The position numbers and the translations under genes are program-made. The notes beneath the pieces were generated by a model. The model was given only the letters and a program-made list of their open reading frames with translations, searched no databases and had not been told where the DNA came from. Shown here piece by piece: positions 15,847-25,343 of a stretch of 64,000 nt of DNA. The stretch's first letter is position 1; each line of letters opens with the position of its first letter. This stretch comes from Myroides marinus (GTDB lineage Bacteria; Bacteroidota; Bacteroidia; Flavobacteriales; Flavobacteriaceae): assembly GCF_900109075.1 (NCBI RefSeq), contig NZ_FNYS01000013.1:29555-93554 (forward strand), written 5' to 3'.

Positions 15847-18420
15847 CTATTCAATATTTAATAAATTTTGTAATGCTTTAATACCTTCAAGATCATGATT
15901 TGATCCTGTTAACTCGTCCATCATGGTTGCTAAAGCAGTTTGACTTTCTTTTAATTGCTCATTTACTTCTAACAATGTGGTTTCATACTTCGTAACTAAA
16001 TGGTTAATTTTTTGCGATAACTCGTCTAACTTATTAGTAGGAACTTCGTTTAAATTGACTGTTAAAGGTGTAATCCATTTTTGCTCTAATAGATTAGTCA
16101 CTTGATCGTCTAATAGGTTTTCAATTAGCTGTTTAGTTTGTAAATGCAAAGCCGCTGTTTGATTGGTTACTTTCTTGTTAACTGTCTTTAGCTCTGATTG
16201 TAACTTACTAATGCGTACCAATTTTTTTTCGTCATCATCTTCTCCGTAAACAATTCCTTTTTTAATATCGGCAGTAATTTCTTTTACAGCTTTTGTTAAT
16301 TCACCAGCTACTAATTTATCTTTTGTTTCGTTGGTTAAATCGCTATCTTTAGTTTCCTCAGATAAAGATTCAAACAATTCGTCAATTTCAGCTGTAAGCT
16401 CTACCACTTGATTCTGTAAAGTTTCTAAAGCTTCTACTTCATCTTGTAAATACACTTCTTGTACCAACTCGAACGGAAAAATATGTCCTTTCCAACCGTC
16501 TTGTACTTCGACTTCTTTGTTATTCTTCTTTTTGATGACTAAATTAGGTTCTACAATTTTAGCTGCTTGTATTCCTTCTGTTTGTAAAATCTCAATATCT
16601 CCAGCAATGGTTTCCCATTGATTGCTTAACATTTGAAAAGCTACATATTTATCAATTAATGGAACCTGATTGATGCGATCAAATATTTCGGTACTCAAAG
16701 CAGCTTCTTCTTTTCCAATACTAACATTTTCTAACCCATCGATTAATCTTGTCTTTAAATGTAAAGGGAAAGAACTAAGCGCATCATAATATTTTTGATT
16801 GAATGTTTGTACTTCTGTATTTGATTGAATGGTAGTTGTTATATCATCAGCTTTTAACTGAGCCATTTCTGGTGATACCGTTTCAAACAACTGATCACGC
16901 AATGTTGGGAAAGCTTCCCAATACACTTTTAACTCTTCTATTTCTTGTTGGGGAATACCACCAAACATCGTGGCATAAATATCAAAACTCTCTGCTTTCT
17001 CGCTACTGTCTACATAACGAGGAATATTTAGATTATATTCGTTATCACGTAGATCTTGCTTAGATACTACTTTTGCATAGTTCGGCACATCTTTACGCTC
17101 TACGTAAGTATCTACAATACGTTTAATATCAGACGTACGTAATTTATTATTTTTACCAACTTTCTCAAATCCTTTAGATGCATCAATAATTAAAACGTCG
17201 TTACCTTCACGCTTTTGTTTAATTACTAAAATAACCGTAGGAATACCAGTACCAAAGAAAATATTTGATGGTAAACCAATTACGGCATCGATATTATTAT
17301 TTTCGATTAAACGCTCTCTAATGGTTCCTTCTTCACCTCCTCTAAATAAAACCCCATGTGGTAAGACGATGGTCATAATACCTTTTGGTTTTAAGTGGTA
17401 AAGATCATGTAAAAGAAAAGCAAAGTCAGCCTTAGATTTAGGAGCCAATCCATAATTTTGATAACGGGGATCATCTTCTTTACCCTCAGGATCCCATTTT
17501 TGAGAGTATGGAGGGTTAGATACTACAGCATCTACATACAACGGATTAAATTGGTTGTTTTCGTCAACATATGGCCAATCGCTTTCTAAAGTATCGGCAT
17601 TACGAGTAACAATATTGGTTGCCAAAATACCACGCATCACTAAGTTCATACGTGTTAAGTTGTAAGTGTTTTGTTTTAATTCTTGTGCATAGTATTTTAT
17701 ATTGTTTGCATTATCCATATAACGCGCAATACTTTTACCTATAGTAATTAATAAAGATCCCGAACCACTTGTAGGATCATAAATCTGTATTTCAGCACGA
17801 TTTTGTAATTCATGGGCAACAATATCTGACATCAACTGAGACACTTCGTGTGGTGTATAGAATTCACCTGCTTTTTTACCAGCAGTTGCAGCAAACATAC
17901 TGATTAGATATTCGTAGATAAAACCTAACACATCATAATCTTGTTTGCCATCCATTGGGATGTCTTTGATTAAGTATAATAAATCGCTAATTGCTTTTGT
18001 CTGTGCATTGGCATTTTCACCTAATTTACTTAATCCCGTTTGTAGGGTATCAAAAATTCCTTCGAATAACTTTTTATGTACAGGATCAATCAGACGAGAG
18101 AAAGCAGACAAAGCAGTATGTACATTTGCTACACCGAAATCACTTCCCATCTCAATCCAAGTTGAAAATAAATTTTCATACGCAATAAAATACCCTACAT
18201 TTTTTTGAATGTATTTCATTGTTTCTCCCTCTTCTTCTGAAAGGTTTCTAATATCTTCTTGAGAAAAACCTTCTTTAAGGGTAAATCTTATCTGTGCTTC
18301 TGATAGGTATTTATAGAAAATAAAACCTAATATATAATCTTTGTATTCGTTTGCTTCTATTTTAGAACGCATTTGATTGGCTGATGCCCAAATCTTAGCG
18401 GCTAGTTGTTGCTTATTCAT
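15847..18420 (-). CDS. hsdM: Type I restriction enzyme methyltransferase subunit, long form
   Basis: An 857-residue N6-adenine methyltransferase. The N-terminal HsdM helical domain (about 5-150) is followed by the AdoMet-binding motif I DPTSGSGSLL (near 212) and the catalytic motif IV NPPY (near 302). It is far longer than the roughly 500-530 residues of classical HsdM. The extra C-terminal part (about 480-857) is rich in Glu, Leu and Lys and looks coiled-coil, for example around 670-700 and 740-850. The extension may mediate assembly with HsdR or HsdS; that is inference. It is first in the operon. Confidence 0.95.
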   Translation of the reverse strand: MNKQQLAAKIWASANQMRSKIEANEYKDYILGFIFYKYLSEAQIRFTLKEGFSQEDIRNLSEEEGETMKYIQKNVGYFIAYENLFSTWIEMGSDFGVANVHTALSAFSRLIDPVHKKLFEGIFDTLQTGLSKLGENANAQTKAISDLLYLIKDIPMDGKQDYDVLGFIYEYLISMFAATAGKKAGEFYTPHEVSQLMSDIVAHELQNRAEIQIYDPTSGSGSLLITIGKSIARYMDNANNIKYYAQELKQNTYNLTRMNLVMRGILATNIVTRNADTLESDWPYVDENNQFNPLYVDAVVSNPPYSQKWDPEGKEDDPRYQNYGLAPKSKADFAFLLHDLYHLKPKGIMTIVLPHGVLFRGGEEGTIRERLIENNNIDAVIGLPSNIFFGTGIPTVILVIKQKREGNDVLIIDASKGFEKVGKNNKLRTSDIKRIVDTYVERKDVPNYAKVVSKQDLRDNEYNLNIPRYVDSSEKAESFDIYATMFGGIPQQEIEELKVYWEAFPTLRDQLFETVSPEMAQLKADDITTTIQSNTEVQTFNQKYYDALSSFPLHLKTRLIDGLENVSIGKEEAALSTEIFDRINQVPLIDKYVAFQMLSNQWETIAGDIEILQTEGIQAAKIVEPNLVIKKKNNKEVEVQDGWKGHIFPFELVQEVYLQDEVEALETLQNQVVELTAEIDELFESLSEETKDSDLTNETKDKLVAGELTKAVKEITADIKKGIVYGEDDDEKKLVRISKLQSELKTVNKKVTNQTAALHLQTKQLIENLLDDQVTNLLEQKWITPLTVNLNEVPTNKLDELSQKINHLVTKYETTLLEVNEQLKESQTALATMMDELTGSNHDLEGIKALQNLLNIE

Positions 18421-18774
18421 TGGTTTATTACCTTATATTTATAATAGAATATTTTAATAGTGTAAATATAACACATCCCTTTAGATTAGGTTAATAATTG
18501 TTTTAGGTATGTTACATGAAATTAATGTAAAAAATTATAAATTGAATTAAATAAGTAACTTAAATAAACTTTTTTAAGTCCCACATTTATTAAAGAAAGA
18601 TTATAACACAAAAAAGAGACATTACTGAATTACTACCCTGTAAAGGTCTCAAAAAAAAGCAAAATTCTGTAAGTTAATTTATTTTACAGAGTTAAATGTC
18701 TAATATAGAGATTAACTATCTCAACTCTTCTTAAATGAACTTAGGATAATACCAAAATTCAATACTATATTATC
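18421..18774. other. Intergenic region between mobB and hsdM
   Basis: About 350 bases without a gene. It should contain the hsdM promoter on the minus strand. A weak hairpin at 18663-18693 (AATTCTGTAA / TTTACAGAGTT) may terminate the mobilization transcript that ends at 18775. Otherwise I see only A+T-rich sequence. Confidence 0.5.
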
Positions 18775-20046
18775 TCATAAATTTCTTTTTTTCTTTTTTC
18801 GTTTCATTTTTTGTTCAAAACATAACTCCTCATAATCTAACTCTTGGTTATTGTTTAAAAGATTGAATAATGGTATAAACTCATTATTATTAAAATTGGT
18901 GGTATCAAGATTTAGGTACTCAAATATGGGATGTAATTCAATAGATTCATTTATCTTAATCTGTTGAGAAGGTATTAAAATTGAATTGGTATGATCTTCT
19001 GTCCTACTCCACTTTTGATTCAGTATATTAGCTGATAACTCTTTACTTAAATCAGAGCCTTTATAGACACTTTTAGAGTTATGGTCGATAAAAGTTACAC
19101 CATAGATACGATTGTTTTTGTTTTGGAAGATAATAAGGTTTATTCCATGATTTAAAAGTTCTTCTTTAAATTCTTGTAATGACTTTGCTGTATTTAAAGC
19201 TATTTTAATGGTATGTTTTAAACCCGCTTTACTTGGGGAGTTTTTTAAGTTTTCTTTTGAAGATTTAAAGTGACTTTCAAGATTTTGATAGCTTGCATTT
19301 TTTCCAAATAGTGATGCCTTAAAAGGATTACTTACCTTCTCCCCTTTTTCATTTAAGACAAAATACACTAAACCTTGTTTTGGTTGTCCATTGTAAAAGG
19401 CTTCTACCTTTTCTGCTCTGATATTAAAGAGTGATAATAAAGCATTGTAACTTGTTAGGCTATCATAATGATAATACTTAGGTAAATAGCGCATAACTGA
19501 AGCTATTTGAGCTTTTAGATTGTACTTAGTATAATCAACTGGTTTAAATTGAATTTGTTTGGATTCTTTGTTTGCTTGATTCACAGAAGAAGTAAGGTTA
19601 AAATGCTTTTCAATTTCACGACAAACTTTCATTGATTTTAAATGATCATATTTATCATCAATTTTCTTTCCTTCTAAATCTGTACAGACTGTTACGATAT
19701 GAATGTGTTCTCTTTCTATATCTCTGTGTTTATAGACAATGTAAGGTTGATTTTCATAGCCCATACTATTCATATACTGCTTCGCTATTTCATTTAAGGT
19801 CTCGTCTGTTAATTTATCATTGGGATTCGGATTCAAAGAAATATGTCTTACAACTTTCTCTGTCTTGTTATTTAAAAGTAGATAAGGCTCAAGGTGTTTA
19901 TAAAGTTGAGTGATGTAGTTTGAAGTGTTATTTGGTTCTGGTAGATTATTTGTAAACAAAACAGAACCTTGTCCTTTATCAACTTTTAATTGATTGTAGG
20001 ACAAAGCTCCTATAAGATTACTTCCTTTACCAATCTTAGCTATCAT
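18775..20046 (-). CDS. mobB: Relaxase/mobilization nuclease (MobB-like)
   Basis: A 423-residue relaxase. The N-terminal domain (about 1-180) starts MIAKIGKGSNLIGALSYN, with the metal-binding triad region HRDIEREHIHIVT near residues 106-118 and a supporting HISLNPNP strand near 68. This is the MOB-type relaxase domain (PF03432 kind) that nicks oriT and stays attached to the transferred strand. The C-terminal part is Asn/Lys-rich with a basic tail. It begins 3 bases after the accessory gene mobA on the same strand. The catalytic Tyr is probably the one in ALSYNQLK near the N-terminus; that is inference. Confidence 0.92.
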   Translation of the reverse strand: MIAKIGKGSNLIGALSYNQLKVDKGQGSVLFTNNLPEPNNTSNYITQLYKHLEPYLLLNNKTEKVVRHISLNPNPNDKLTDETLNEIAKQYMNSMGYENQPYIVYKHRDIEREHIHIVTVCTDLEGKKIDDKYDHLKSMKVCREIEKHFNLTSSVNQANKESKQIQFKPVDYTKYNLKAQIASVMRYLPKYYHYDSLTSYNALLSLFNIRAEKVEAFYNGQPKQGLVYFVLNEKGEKVSNPFKASLFGKNASYQNLESHFKSSKENLKNSPSKAGLKHTIKIALNTAKSLQEFKEELLNHGINLIIFQNKNNRIYGVTFIDHNSKSVYKGSDLSKELSANILNQKWSRTEDHTNSILIPSQQIKINESIELHPIFEYLNLDTTNFNNNEFIPLFNLLNNNQELDYEELCFEQKMKRKKKKRNL

Positions 20047-20049
20047 AAC

Positions 20050-20478
20050 TTATAGATTAGTATTTAAGTGCTTGTCTTCAAACTCTTTGGTTAGCTTGAC
20101 AATATAATAGCATAACTTGGATAAATCCTTGGTATATTCTTCAAGTTTTGAAATAGATTGTTTTGCTTTAACTTCAGAGAAGTATTGGTTACAGAGTTTT
20201 ACTATTTGATTGTAGTTCACTCCTACTGCTCTAAATTGATTAAATAGTTTAGTAAGTGTAGCTTGATATTGCAGTGCTGCTACATCTACTTTGACTGTTT
20301 TAACTTGTTTATCTAAAAGCATAGAAACAAGAAAGCTTGCTTTGTTTGTCATTCCTGATGATGCAAACAAAGCAAGCAGTCTCTCATTTTCAGGTTCGGT
20401 GAGTCTGAAAACATGTCTGTATTTTTTAGGATTGGATTTAAGTTTCCTTCCTCCTTTGTTTTTAATGGTAGTTTGCAT
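20050..20478 (-). CDS. mobA: Relaxosome accessory protein (MobA-like)
   Basis: A 142-residue basic protein. An N-terminal ribbon-helix-helix-like segment (YRHVFRLTEPENERLLALFA) is followed by helices (AALQYQATLTKLFNQFRAVG, NYNQIVKLCNQYF). This matches the small MobA/MobC accessory proteins that bind oriT and help the relaxase. It is the first gene of a two-gene minus-strand unit with mobB and is divergent from the coupling-protein gene. Confidence 0.85.
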   Translation of the reverse strand: MQTTIKNKGGRKLKSNPKKYRHVFRLTEPENERLLALFASSGMTNKASFLVSMLLDKQVKTVKVDVAALQYQATLTKLFNQFRAVGVNYNQIVKLCNQYFSEVKAKQSISKLEEYTKDLSKLCYYIVKLTKEFEDKHLNTNL

Positions 20479-20681
20479 AGTTTCTTATCTTGATTCTTGT
20501 CAAAATAGCTGATAAAACACTATCCTTTTTTAACTTGGCATTAGATGGTAGAATTATACTTTGAGAAGTTAACGCTTTATCATTTTGTTATTTTAAGCCA
20601 ACTACCACCTTTCTATTCCATTAAATACTTCACGCTACAATCTCCTCTATTTTTAATAGTTAACCTTTAATTTAATAAACT
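20479..20681. other. Divergent mobA/mobC intergenic region, possible oriT
   Basis: About 200 bases between divergent mobilization genes. It contains inverted words TTGGC/GCCAA (near 20537 and 20594) and TGGTAG/CTACCA (near 20549 and 20599) that flank an A+T-rich core, and probably two divergent promoters. oriT often lies beside the relaxase accessory gene, so this is the best candidate in the window, but no nick site can be identified by eye. Confidence 0.35.
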
Positions 20682-22685
20682 ATGCAATCAGAAGACGATT
20701 TAAAAGCGCTTGCTAAAATCTTAGCATTTATGCGAGCAGTAAGTATTATAATAATGCTTATGCACTTATACTGGTATTGTTATTCTTTCTTTTTAAACCT
20801 TGGAATAACACATACTGTTGTAGATAGAATACTAATTAACTTTAATCAAACAGCAGGACTGTTTTCTCATTTACTTTATACTAAACTTTTTTGCTTGGTT
20901 TTACTCTCTTTAAGCCTGTGGGGAGGCAAAGGCGTAAAACATGAAAAGATTACAGTCTCTAAAATCATAGGTGTTTTTACAGTTGGTTTTAATCTGTTCT
21001 TTTTCAATTTCTTTTTACTTGATTTTGGACATTCTTGGAGCGCTATGCTCTATATATTAAGTACCTTCTTAGGTTATATCCTACTTTTGGTATCTGGCGC
21101 TTGGATTAGTAGGCTCTTAAACGATAACCTCATGCAAGATGTGTTCAACTTTGAGAATGAAAGTTTTATGCAAGAGACTCGCCTTATTGAAAATGAATAC
21201 TCCATTAACCTTCCTTCAAGGTTCTATTACAAAGGAAAATGGAATAGTGGTTGGATAAACATTGTTAATCCTTTTAGAGCAACTATTGTACTTGGTACTC
21301 CTGGTTCTGGTAAATCCTATGCTGTGGTAAATAACTTTATCAAACAACAAATTGAAAAGGGATTTTCCATGTACATTTACGATTTTAAGTTTCATGACTT
21401 ATCAACTATAGCTTATAATCACTTGTTATTACACAAAGATAAATACGCTATTGTTCCCAAGTTCTATGTTATAAACTTTGATGATCCAAGTCTCAGTCAT
21501 CGTTGTAATCCGATTAACCCATCGTTTATGACAGATATATCTGATGCCTATGAATCAGCCTATACCATTATGCTTAACCTTAACCGCTCGTGGATACAAA
21601 AACAAGGAGACTTTTTTGTTGAGTCTCCAATCATCCTTTTAGCAGCTATTATTTGGTTTTTGAAGATTTATCAAAATGGTAAGTATTGTACATTCCCTCA
21701 TGCTATTGAACTTTTAAATAAGAAGTATGCTGATGTATTTACTATCCTTACCTCCTATTCTGATTTAGAGAACTACCTCTCTCCTTTTATGGATGCTTGG
21801 GAAGGTGGAGCACAAGATCAATTACAAGGGCAAATAGCTTCGGCTAAAATACCACTGTCTCGTATGATCTCACCTTCACTATACTGGGTAATGACAGGAG
21901 ACGATTTTTCATTAGATATTAATAATCCAGCAGCACCTAAAATACTTTGTGTCGGAAACAATCCTGATCGTCAAAATATTTACTCTGCTGCTCTTGGACT
22001 TTATAACTCACGTATTGTAAAACTCATCAATAAAAAAGGTCAACTTAAAAGTTCTGTTATCATTGACGAGCTACCAACAATCTACTTTAGAGGACTTGAC
22101 AATCTTATTGCTACTGCCCGTAGTAATAAAGTAGCGGTGTGCTTAGGATTTCAAGATTTCTCTCAACTTAACAGAGATTATGGAGATAAAGAAAGTAAGG
22201 TTATTCAAAATACAGTCGGAAATATCTTCTCAGGTCAAGTAGTTGGAGATACAGCTAAAGCACTATCAGAACGCTTTGGAAAAATACTTCAAAAGCGTCA
22301 AAGTATATCCATTAATAGAAACGACCGTTCTACCTCCTTCTCTACTCAACTTGATACGCTTATTCCTGCTTCTAAAATTTCTACTCTTACCCAAGGAATG
22401 TTTGTAGGGGCAGTCTCTGATAATTTTGATGAGCGAATAAAGCAAAAGATATTTCACTCTGAAATAGTGGTTGATAATGAAAAAGTCAGTCAAGAAATGA
22501 AATCCTATCAAAAGATACCTCAGATAACTTCGTTCTTAAATGCTCATGGTAATAATACCTTAAATGAAACAATTCAAGCAAATTACAAACAAGTGAAGCT
22601 TGATGTTGAATCAATTATTGAATCAGAATTAAAACGCATTGAGAACGATCCTGAACTAGCTCATTTGATTAATAAGAAGAAGTGA
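20682..22685 (+). CDS. mobC: Type IV coupling protein (VirD4/TraG-like; MobC of Bacteroidota elements)
   Basis: A 667-residue inner-membrane ATPase. The N-terminal 150 residues hold several membrane segments. Walker A GTPGSGKS is near residue 206, Walker B VIIDELPT near 464, and a conserved LGFQDFSQL motif near 490. It docks the relaxase-DNA complex to the mating channel and pumps DNA. In Bacteroidota elements this protein is usually called MobC. It is transcribed away from mobA and mobB, unlike the co-directional order I recall for CTnDOT. Confidence 0.92.
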   Translation: MQSEDDLKALAKILAFMRAVSIIIMLMHLYWYCYSFFLNLGITHTVVDRILINFNQTAGLFSHLLYTKLFCLVLLSLSLWGGKGVKHEKITVSKIIGVFTVGFNLFFFNFFLLDFGHSWSAMLYILSTFLGYILLLVSGAWISRLLNDNLMQDVFNFENESFMQETRLIENEYSINLPSRFYYKGKWNSGWINIVNPFRATIVLGTPGSGKSYAVVNNFIKQQIEKGFSMYIYDFKFHDLSTIAYNHLLLHKDKYAIVPKFYVINFDDPSLSHRCNPINPSFMTDISDAYESAYTIMLNLNRSWIQKQGDFFVESPIILLAAIIWFLKIYQNGKYCTFPHAIELLNKKYADVFTILTSYSDLENYLSPFMDAWEGGAQDQLQGQIASAKIPLSRMISPSLYWVMTGDDFSLDINNPAAPKILCVGNNPDRQNIYSAALGLYNSRIVKLINKKGQLKSSVIIDELPTIYFRGLDNLIATARSNKVAVCLGFQDFSQLNRDYGDKESKVIQNTVGNIFSGQVVGDTAKALSERFGKILQKRQSISINRNDRSTSFSTQLDTLIPASKISTLTQGMFVGAVSDNFDERIKQKIFHSEIVVDNEKVSQEMKSYQKIPQITSFLNAHGNNTLNETIQANYKQVKLDVESIIESELKRIENDPELAHLINKKK

Positions 22686-22759
22686 TTTAAAATATAATTG
22701 AAGAAATTGAAAATCTTTATATATGTTTATAGAACTAAATTAACCTTAATTAAATAGTT

Positions 22760-23122
22760 ATGTTAAACAATTTCTTTAGAATCAATTTACCTTACGGTAT
22801 AATGAAAAATGAAAAAAATCAATGGATTGCATTTAATAGAGAATACCAGCCACTAGGTATAAATCAATCCGATTTTAATTCTTTAAATGAAGATTTAATA
22901 AAACAACTCCCTCTCTACACAGAGTATAAAAGATTAACAGAAAATAAATTAATCTCTTTAGCTTATGGAGAGAATGGGATCCAAAGAGATGATAAGGGAG
23001 AAATATACCGTATATACTTTTACAATGATGAATTAAATCCAACAGGGAAAAATGCTAGTAAAGAATTATGGAATAAATACTTTTCTATAATTGAAGAAGT
23101 TTCTAAACTTGAAAAACAATAA
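22760..23122 (+). CDS. Uncharacterised small protein downstream of the coupling protein
   Basis: A 120-residue soluble protein, Asn/Glu/Tyr-rich, with no signal peptide. It opens MLNNFFRINLPYGIMKNEKN. I do not recognise a domain. The composition and the terminator directly downstream (23130-23166) support a real gene. It sits 74 bases after the coupling-protein gene and probably shares its transcript. Its place between mobilization and anti-restriction genes suggests a transfer-related or establishment role, which is inference. Confidence 0.65.
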   Translation: MLNNFFRINLPYGIMKNEKNQWIAFNREYQPLGINQSDFNSLNEDLIKQLPLYTEYKRLTENKLISLAYGENGIQRDDKGEIYRIYFYNDELNPTGKNASKELWNKYFSIIEEVSKLEKQ

Positions 23123-23129
23123 ACTTACT

Positions 23130-23166
23130 AAACCTTATCTATTCTTAGATAGGGTTTTATTTTTTA
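23130..23166 (+). terminator. Terminator of the coupling-protein unit
   Basis: Stem AAACC-TATCTA against TAGATA-GGTTT with a TTCT loop and one-base offsets, followed by TTATTTTTTA. Confidence 0.75.
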
Positions 23167-23184
23167 TCAATTATCTCACTAAGC

Positions 23185-23300
23185 AAGGTAATACTCCGCG
23201 GTTCGCTTCCAAAAAATTCCCCCATAAATGCTTGACCTTGTCTTCGCTTTATTGCGTTGCTTTTTGAGCTTGCTTAAGCATTACCTATAGCTGCTCCATA
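23185..23300. promoter_or_regulatory. G+C-richer folded leader before the RadC-like gene
   Basis: This stretch stands out from its A+T-rich surroundings. It has a CCGCGG palindrome, a CGCTTTATTGCG dyad, a GCTTAAGC palindrome, and related words GCAAGGTAAT and GCATTACC at its two ends. Strong folding just ahead of an early-transfer gene could mark a promoter active on single-stranded DNA, as for F-plasmid Frpo. It may equally be an attenuator. No -7 box is obvious. Confidence 0.35.
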
Positions 23301-23322
23301 ATTAATTTAAAAATATAATATT

Positions 23323-23793
23323 ATGGAATCTACAGTTTTAAACAGCAATTGGTTAGTGGCATCAGAGATAGAACTAATCTACAAATCTAAAGTTAAAGCA
23401 TCACAAAGACCAAGAATTGACTCTTCTTATTCTGCTTTTGAAGTAGCTTTAAAAGCATGGGATGAGAATAAAATTGAACTATTAGAGCAATTTAAAGTAC
23501 TTATGCTTTCAAACAATAATAGAGTACTTGGTGTACTTGAGATATCATCAGGTGGTATTACTGGAACAATAGTAGATATTAGATTGATATTTGCAGCTCT
23601 TTTAAAAACTAAGAGCACAGCTATGATCTTAGTACACAATCACCCATCAGGAAAATTACAACCAAGTGATGCAGATAGACAAATCACACAAAAGATTAAA
23701 CAAGCAAGTCAAATACTTGATATAGCTCTTTTGGACCATTTAATAATTACTTCTGAGAGTTACTACTCTTTTGCAGATGAAGGCGTCTTATGA
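23323..23793 (+). CDS. RadC-like JAB-domain protein
   Basis: A 156-residue protein carrying the C-terminal JAB/MPN metal-binding motif of RadC: VHNHPSG near residues 105-111, SDADRQIT near 117, and LLDHLIIT near 138. The length fits the single-domain RadC forms common on plasmids and ICEs, which lack the helix-hairpin-helix part of chromosomal RadC. Such proteins are often encoded near anti-restriction genes. The exact activity of the family is unsettled; a role in helping incoming DNA to establish is inference from context. Confidence 0.9.
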   Translation: MESTVLNSNWLVASEIELIYKSKVKASQRPRIDSSYSAFEVALKAWDENKIELLEQFKVLMLSNNNRVLGVLEISSGGITGTIVDIRLIFAALLKTKSTAMILVHNHPSGKLQPSDADRQITQKIKQASQILDIALLDHLIITSESYYSFADEGVL

Positions 23794-23807
23794 CGCCTTC
23801 ATTTAAT

Positions 23808-24539
23808 TTAGTTCTCTTTTCTTATAATATCATTCTTAATTTCAGTCAGTTCATCACAAATAACCAAACATTCGCGTGCTTCATCTAAAACTACTCTATT
23901 AATATATATCCGAAAAGCAAGTATTAGAACTAATAACATAAGACTGATAAATATTGCGTTTAGTAAAGAGTTATTTTCACTAATATCTTTTATATATGTA
24001 GCCCATAAACCTCCCATAAAAAATACTATGATCTTAGTATTTACACTAAAATTTTCTTTAAACCCTAATGCTTTTCTTCCTGTAATTGATAAAAAACACT
24101 GTATATCTGCCTCTAATATTTCATGATTCTTTTGCTCGTTACCATTTAATAGAATCTTATGTTTAATTAAATTTTCTTTAAAGTTAATTTGCTCATCTTT
24201 CTTCATACATTGGGTTCTCCAATCCCCTTTAAGTATACCTTTCAAATTCTCTATCCAATTATTCTTAAATACCTTAATTGCTTTATGTACATCGAAAGAA
24301 TAAAGTAATAGAAAAATAAATCCAAAGCTTCCGAGCTGAGTAATAAGACCTTGATATGACCACGGCTCTTCATTAAAATAAGTTCTAGCAAAGAAAAAAC
24401 CTACAATTGCTCCCAAAATAGCACCTATCCAAAGAAATAGTTTTTTCCTTTTTTTCTCTGATTCAGTCAATACAGTATTTCTCGACCGAGCTTTATCATA
24501 ACACCCCTTGTATTCTTGAAATAATACTCCTTTATTCAT
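23808..24539 (-). CDS. Uncharacterised membrane protein with four predicted helices
   Basis: A 243-residue protein. A charged N-terminus (about 1-30) is followed by two helices (LFLWIGAILGAIVGFFFA; SFGFIFLLLYSF), a cytoplasmic middle part of about 85 residues, and two more helices (IIVFFMGGLWATYI; LLVLILAFRIYI). I do not recognise a family. It is transcribed against radC and ardA, and its stop lies 15 bases from the radC stop, so the two converge. It might be a surface or entry exclusion protein, since these are often small membrane proteins in transfer regions; this is a guess. Confidence 0.6.
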   Translation of the reverse strand: MNKGVLFQEYKGCYDKARSRNTVLTESEKKRKKLFLWIGAILGAIVGFFFARTYFNEEPWSYQGLITQLGSFGFIFLLLYSFDVHKAIKVFKNNWIENLKGILKGDWRTQCMKKDEQINFKENLIKHKILLNGNEQKNHEILEADIQCFLSITGRKALGFKENFSVNTKIIVFFMGGLWATYIKDISENNSLLNAIFISLMLLVLILAFRIYINRVVLDEARECLVICDELTEIKNDIIRKEN

Positions 24540-24810
24540 TTTATTTAAATTTAAAATTAACTACAAACATAAGAAGTATTAAAATTCAGACAGTATTAGT
24601 CAATGACTTAGCACTGGTATTTCAATTGGCAAAGTTTTTTAGCTTTTTAGCCATTGTAAGTTCAAGTCCTATGGATTACTGCAATAAATCTTCCTCATCC
24701 TATGAGCGTATTTATTTTGTAAAACATGCTCATAGCTAAAAATCAAAACATAAGTGCCATGAAATTAACCAGACCCTAAGGTCATAAAACTATTTATCTT
24801 GGAAAATTTA

Positions 24811-25326
24811 ATGCACTCAAAAGTTTATGTTGGTACTTATGCTAAGTATAACAATGGTTCAATTAAAGGACAATGGATAGAGCTTAATAACTTTAGTTCT
24901 ATTGAGGAGTTTTATGAGTTCTGCTCAGAACTACACGCTGATGAAACAGATCCTGAATTTATGTTTCAAGATTGGGAAAACATTCCTTCTGAATTAATCT
25001 CTGAAAATAGTCTTTCAGAAAATATCTTTTCAATCATTGAAAAAGTATCAGATTTAGATTATAAAACCTTAGAAGCTTTTTCAGCTTGGATAAGCATTAG
25101 TAATCCAAATATTGATTCTGATGATATAGACTCATTATTTGAATCATTTGAAGATGATTATCAAGGATATTACAATAGTGAAGAAGATTTCGCTTATCAA
25201 ATCATTGATGAATGCTATGATTTATCTGATTTTGTAAAATCATATTTTGATTATGAGAGCTTTGCTAGAGATTTATTTATGGGTGATTATACCTATGAAA
25301 ATGGTCATATATTTAGAAATAGCTAA
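24811..25326 (+). CDS. ardA: ArdA anti-restriction protein
   Basis: A 171-residue, very acidic protein of the ArdA family, which mimics B-form DNA and blocks type I restriction complexes. Family signatures are the start VYVGTYAKYNNGSIKGQWIE, the central ELHADETDPEFMFQDWE, and the C-terminal YFDYESFARDLFMGDY. I chose the ATG at 24811; an in-frame TTG lies four codons upstream. It lies in the region that may enter the recipient early. It is notable beside the element's own complete type I system 6 kb away. Confidence 0.95.
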   Translation: MHSKVYVGTYAKYNNGSIKGQWIELNNFSSIEEFYEFCSELHADETDPEFMFQDWENIPSELISENSLSENIFSIIEKVSDLDYKTLEAFSAWISISNPNIDSDDIDSLFESFEDDYQGYYNSEEDFAYQIIDECYDLSDFVKSYFDYESFARDLFMGDYTYENGHIFRNS

Positions 25327-25343
25327 TCATTCTTTGATTAGTA

